DNA of 64,000 nucleotides from assembly GCA_013399855.1 (NCBI GenBank), contig VXAY01002462.1, forward strand, positions 1,233,259 to 1,297,258. Reading direction: 5' to 3'. Position numbers and translations under genes: made by a program. The notes beneath the pieces are model-generated. The model was not told the origin of the DNA. It was given only the letters and a program-made list of their open reading frames with translations, and made no database searches. Source of the stretch: Oxyruncus cristatus (lineage: Eukaryota; Chordata; Aves; Passeriformes; Cotingidae). Of this stretch, positions 62,074 to 64,000 are shown piece by piece. The number at the start of each line of letters is the position of its first letter. Position 1 is the stretch's first letter.

Positions 62074-64000
62074 GTAATGCACTTATGCCTTTGCCACAAA
62101 AGCAGCTGACACGATTTTCTACAAATTGGTATATAAAGCCATATTCCACATTGGTTTTCTCCTCTTAGGGATCCTGTTACACTTGGCAATGACAAAGACA
62201 AGAACGACATATCTTGAGTTCAGATTTGTTTTTTCTTACCCGATTTCCAAATTCTAAAGCAAGTAAAACGCACAGAGGTATTTGTTATCCGAAGTCCAAG
62301 TTATATGAAGGGTTTCAGTATATGACAAATGAAAAAAAAAAATTTAAGGCATAAAGATTGTCTTTCCTTAAAGAACATATTAAACTATTAACTCAACATA
62401 CTTGAAATATCACCTCTAAAATAAAACTCTTTTTGAAAAAAACTGCCTTCTTGGCAGGAAGAAAAAATACTTATTTTTCATTATTTTATTTTTGACGTAT
62501 TAACCACTACAGTACAATCTATCTTTAAAGGCTGTTATCTAGAAGGGATTACATCACAAACTACCTCACAAAGAATGAATACTGTGCAGGTTGCCAGTTT
62601 ATCTGTGTTTATTCACACAATAATTTCCTTCACTGTGGCAACCGGCAGACTTCCCGAAGCCATCTGTACACTGATAAAATGAGAATTTCGTTTTTCATTC
62701 TTTTAAATAGACTTTTTCCAAGTCACAGATGGAACTGGTTTTAAGTCTTGTATTACTATGGCCATTTGCAATGTCCTAGTTAGTCTCCACTTGTATCCTC
62801 CTTAAATACAGCAGAAAACATTCCTAAAGCACTTAACTGGGATACATAATAAAGTTAACACATTTACCACATGGAACTATATATTGCATTTTTCCTGTGC
62901 AGTCCCATGGAGGATACTGTTTGATGTACTTATTTTCAAGTTCTAGTCTGCTAGAGATGCATTAAAAATATTAATTTGGACCTGATTCCTCCCTGAAACA
63001 AGCCTTCCAGTTTCCATGACTCACAATCCCAGGAACTAAGATTGTCATCAAAGAGAACAACTGGATCAGGTTTTTTTTTTTTTTTCCAAAAAGGAAAGCT
63101 TAAGACTCTAATTAACACAAGGGCTTAATTATGTGCTTAAGTACCATTCAGGAAAGCACTTAGACACATACTTAATTTGGCTTCAATAGGATTAAAAATT
63201 GAGAAGGTACGCGCATAATGTTTCTACATGATGCTTTCTGGAGTTCTGAGATCCTGCTATTGCAGGAACCTGACATTTCACAGCTTGTTTTAAAAATTGT
63301 TAATTGTGATGACATTGTATTGACACACACAATTTTCAAAAAAACCCCAAGTAATATAGAAATCCTGGAGTTGATTTTATGAGAGTTAATTTGTCAACAA
63401 AGAACAGTAGCTAAAAACAGCTAATTAGGAGCTGCAAGCTGTAAAATTTTATTGGCAGATATATTTACTATGCATATTAGTAGTGCATCTGAACTAACCC
63501 TTGCCCAAAGAAGGAAGTGCTAACCAATTCAGCAACTCTTAAGCCCTGAAAATACTTATTTTTGAACAATATTCAGGCATTCCTCAATAGCCTTGATAGT
63601 CCCAAATTTCATAGGGAACACAAACCACAAAGAACCATATTCAGCACCATTCAGTATTGTGAAAACAGCTAAATCTCATATTAAGAGTGGTTGGTGGTCT
63701 GTTAGAAAACTTAAGGCTTTGTAGCTGTGCTCAAGACAAAAAAGTATGGACAACATTGACATAAACTCTTGAAATTTGGGGTTTTTTGAGCATTGAATTT
63801 AATCCAGAAGTTAAATATTTGGGCACGTAATTATGAATGGGAAAGATGGATAAATAAGTGTTTTCACTGCCTTGAAAGGGGAATGTACATTTACATTTAT
63901 TTAAAATACGCTGCAGGATAAAGCAGAATCAAACAGAAACCAAACTACAAGATGACAAATGCTCTGCACTTTTCTTCCTCGTTGACTTTCTCTTACCTTT

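Larger units (their letters stand above)
52157..64000 (-). other. PTPRM: PTPRM upstream intron (partial)
   Basis: DNA upstream of the main MAM exon on the transcribed strand. The preceding exon should end in phase 1 and encode the start of the MAM domain; I did not recognise it, so it probably lies beyond the window. The stretch contains an LTR-like repeat (52.5-53.3 kb), CR1 tails near 53.94 and 57.11 kb, a G/T-rich tract near 57.3 kb, a candidate repeat at 59.1-60.0 kb and a gap near 62.05 kb. Confidence 0.7.

Noticed and set aside
61873..62210. Overlapping open frames with undetermined residues
   Set aside because: They cross a (CT)n/poly-T tract with three undetermined bases; composition explains them.
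1..64000. CRISPR arrays, operons, tRNA or rRNA genes, telomeric repeats
   Set aside because: I saw no regularly spaced repeats, no tRNA-like cloverleaf with A and B boxes, no rRNA sequence and no TTAGGG arrays.

Overview
The window is vertebrate nuclear DNA, almost certainly from a bird. It carries many CR1 LINE fragments of the avian type, several LTR-type repeats of kinds that I recall as common in bird genomes, long AT-rich introns and three assembly gaps. There are no bacterial-style genes, operons or CRISPR arrays. Apart from decayed retroelement reading frames, the only protein-coding sequence I can support is one host gene on the minus strand.

That gene is PTPRM (receptor-type protein tyrosine phosphatase mu), or more strictly the bird orthologue of a type R2B receptor phosphatase that resembles PTPRM more than PTPRK. 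Five consecutive exons of the extracellular region lie in order on the minus strand. They are the main MAM exon (51891-52156), the last MAM exon (41674-41752), two exons that together encode the Ig domain (38546-38661 and 22071-22245) and the first fibronectin type III exon (10964-11257). All have AG acceptors and GT donors, the codon phases join without error (1-0, 0-1, 1-0, 0-1, 1-1), and together they encode about 310 residues with no stop. I recognised neither the signal-peptide exon and first MAM exon, expected at higher coordinates, nor the remaining FN3, transmembrane and phosphatase exons, expected at lower coordinates. They probably lie outside the window.

The rest is intron. CR1 copies occur in both orientations; the largest, at about 19978-21424, keeps recognisable reverse transcriptase motifs but has stops and a changed catalytic motif. 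Three LTR-like elements lie on the plus strand, antisense to PTPRM: about 6524-7145 (nested inside a CR1), about 8877-9439 and about 52517-53302. A further candidate LTR/leader repeat lies on the minus strand at about 59110-59980. Simple repeats, short tandem duplications and several perfect palindromes are scattered through the introns. Assembly gaps lie at 5994-6088, 23127-23163 and 62047-62049.

I found no previously undescribed gene system. The points most worth checking are a shortened, re-glycosylated loop in the MAM domain, the nested LTR-in-CR1 insertion, the candidate repeat at 59.1-60.0 kb, and several perfect inverted repeats in introns that could fold in DNA or in the PTPRM pre-mRNA.
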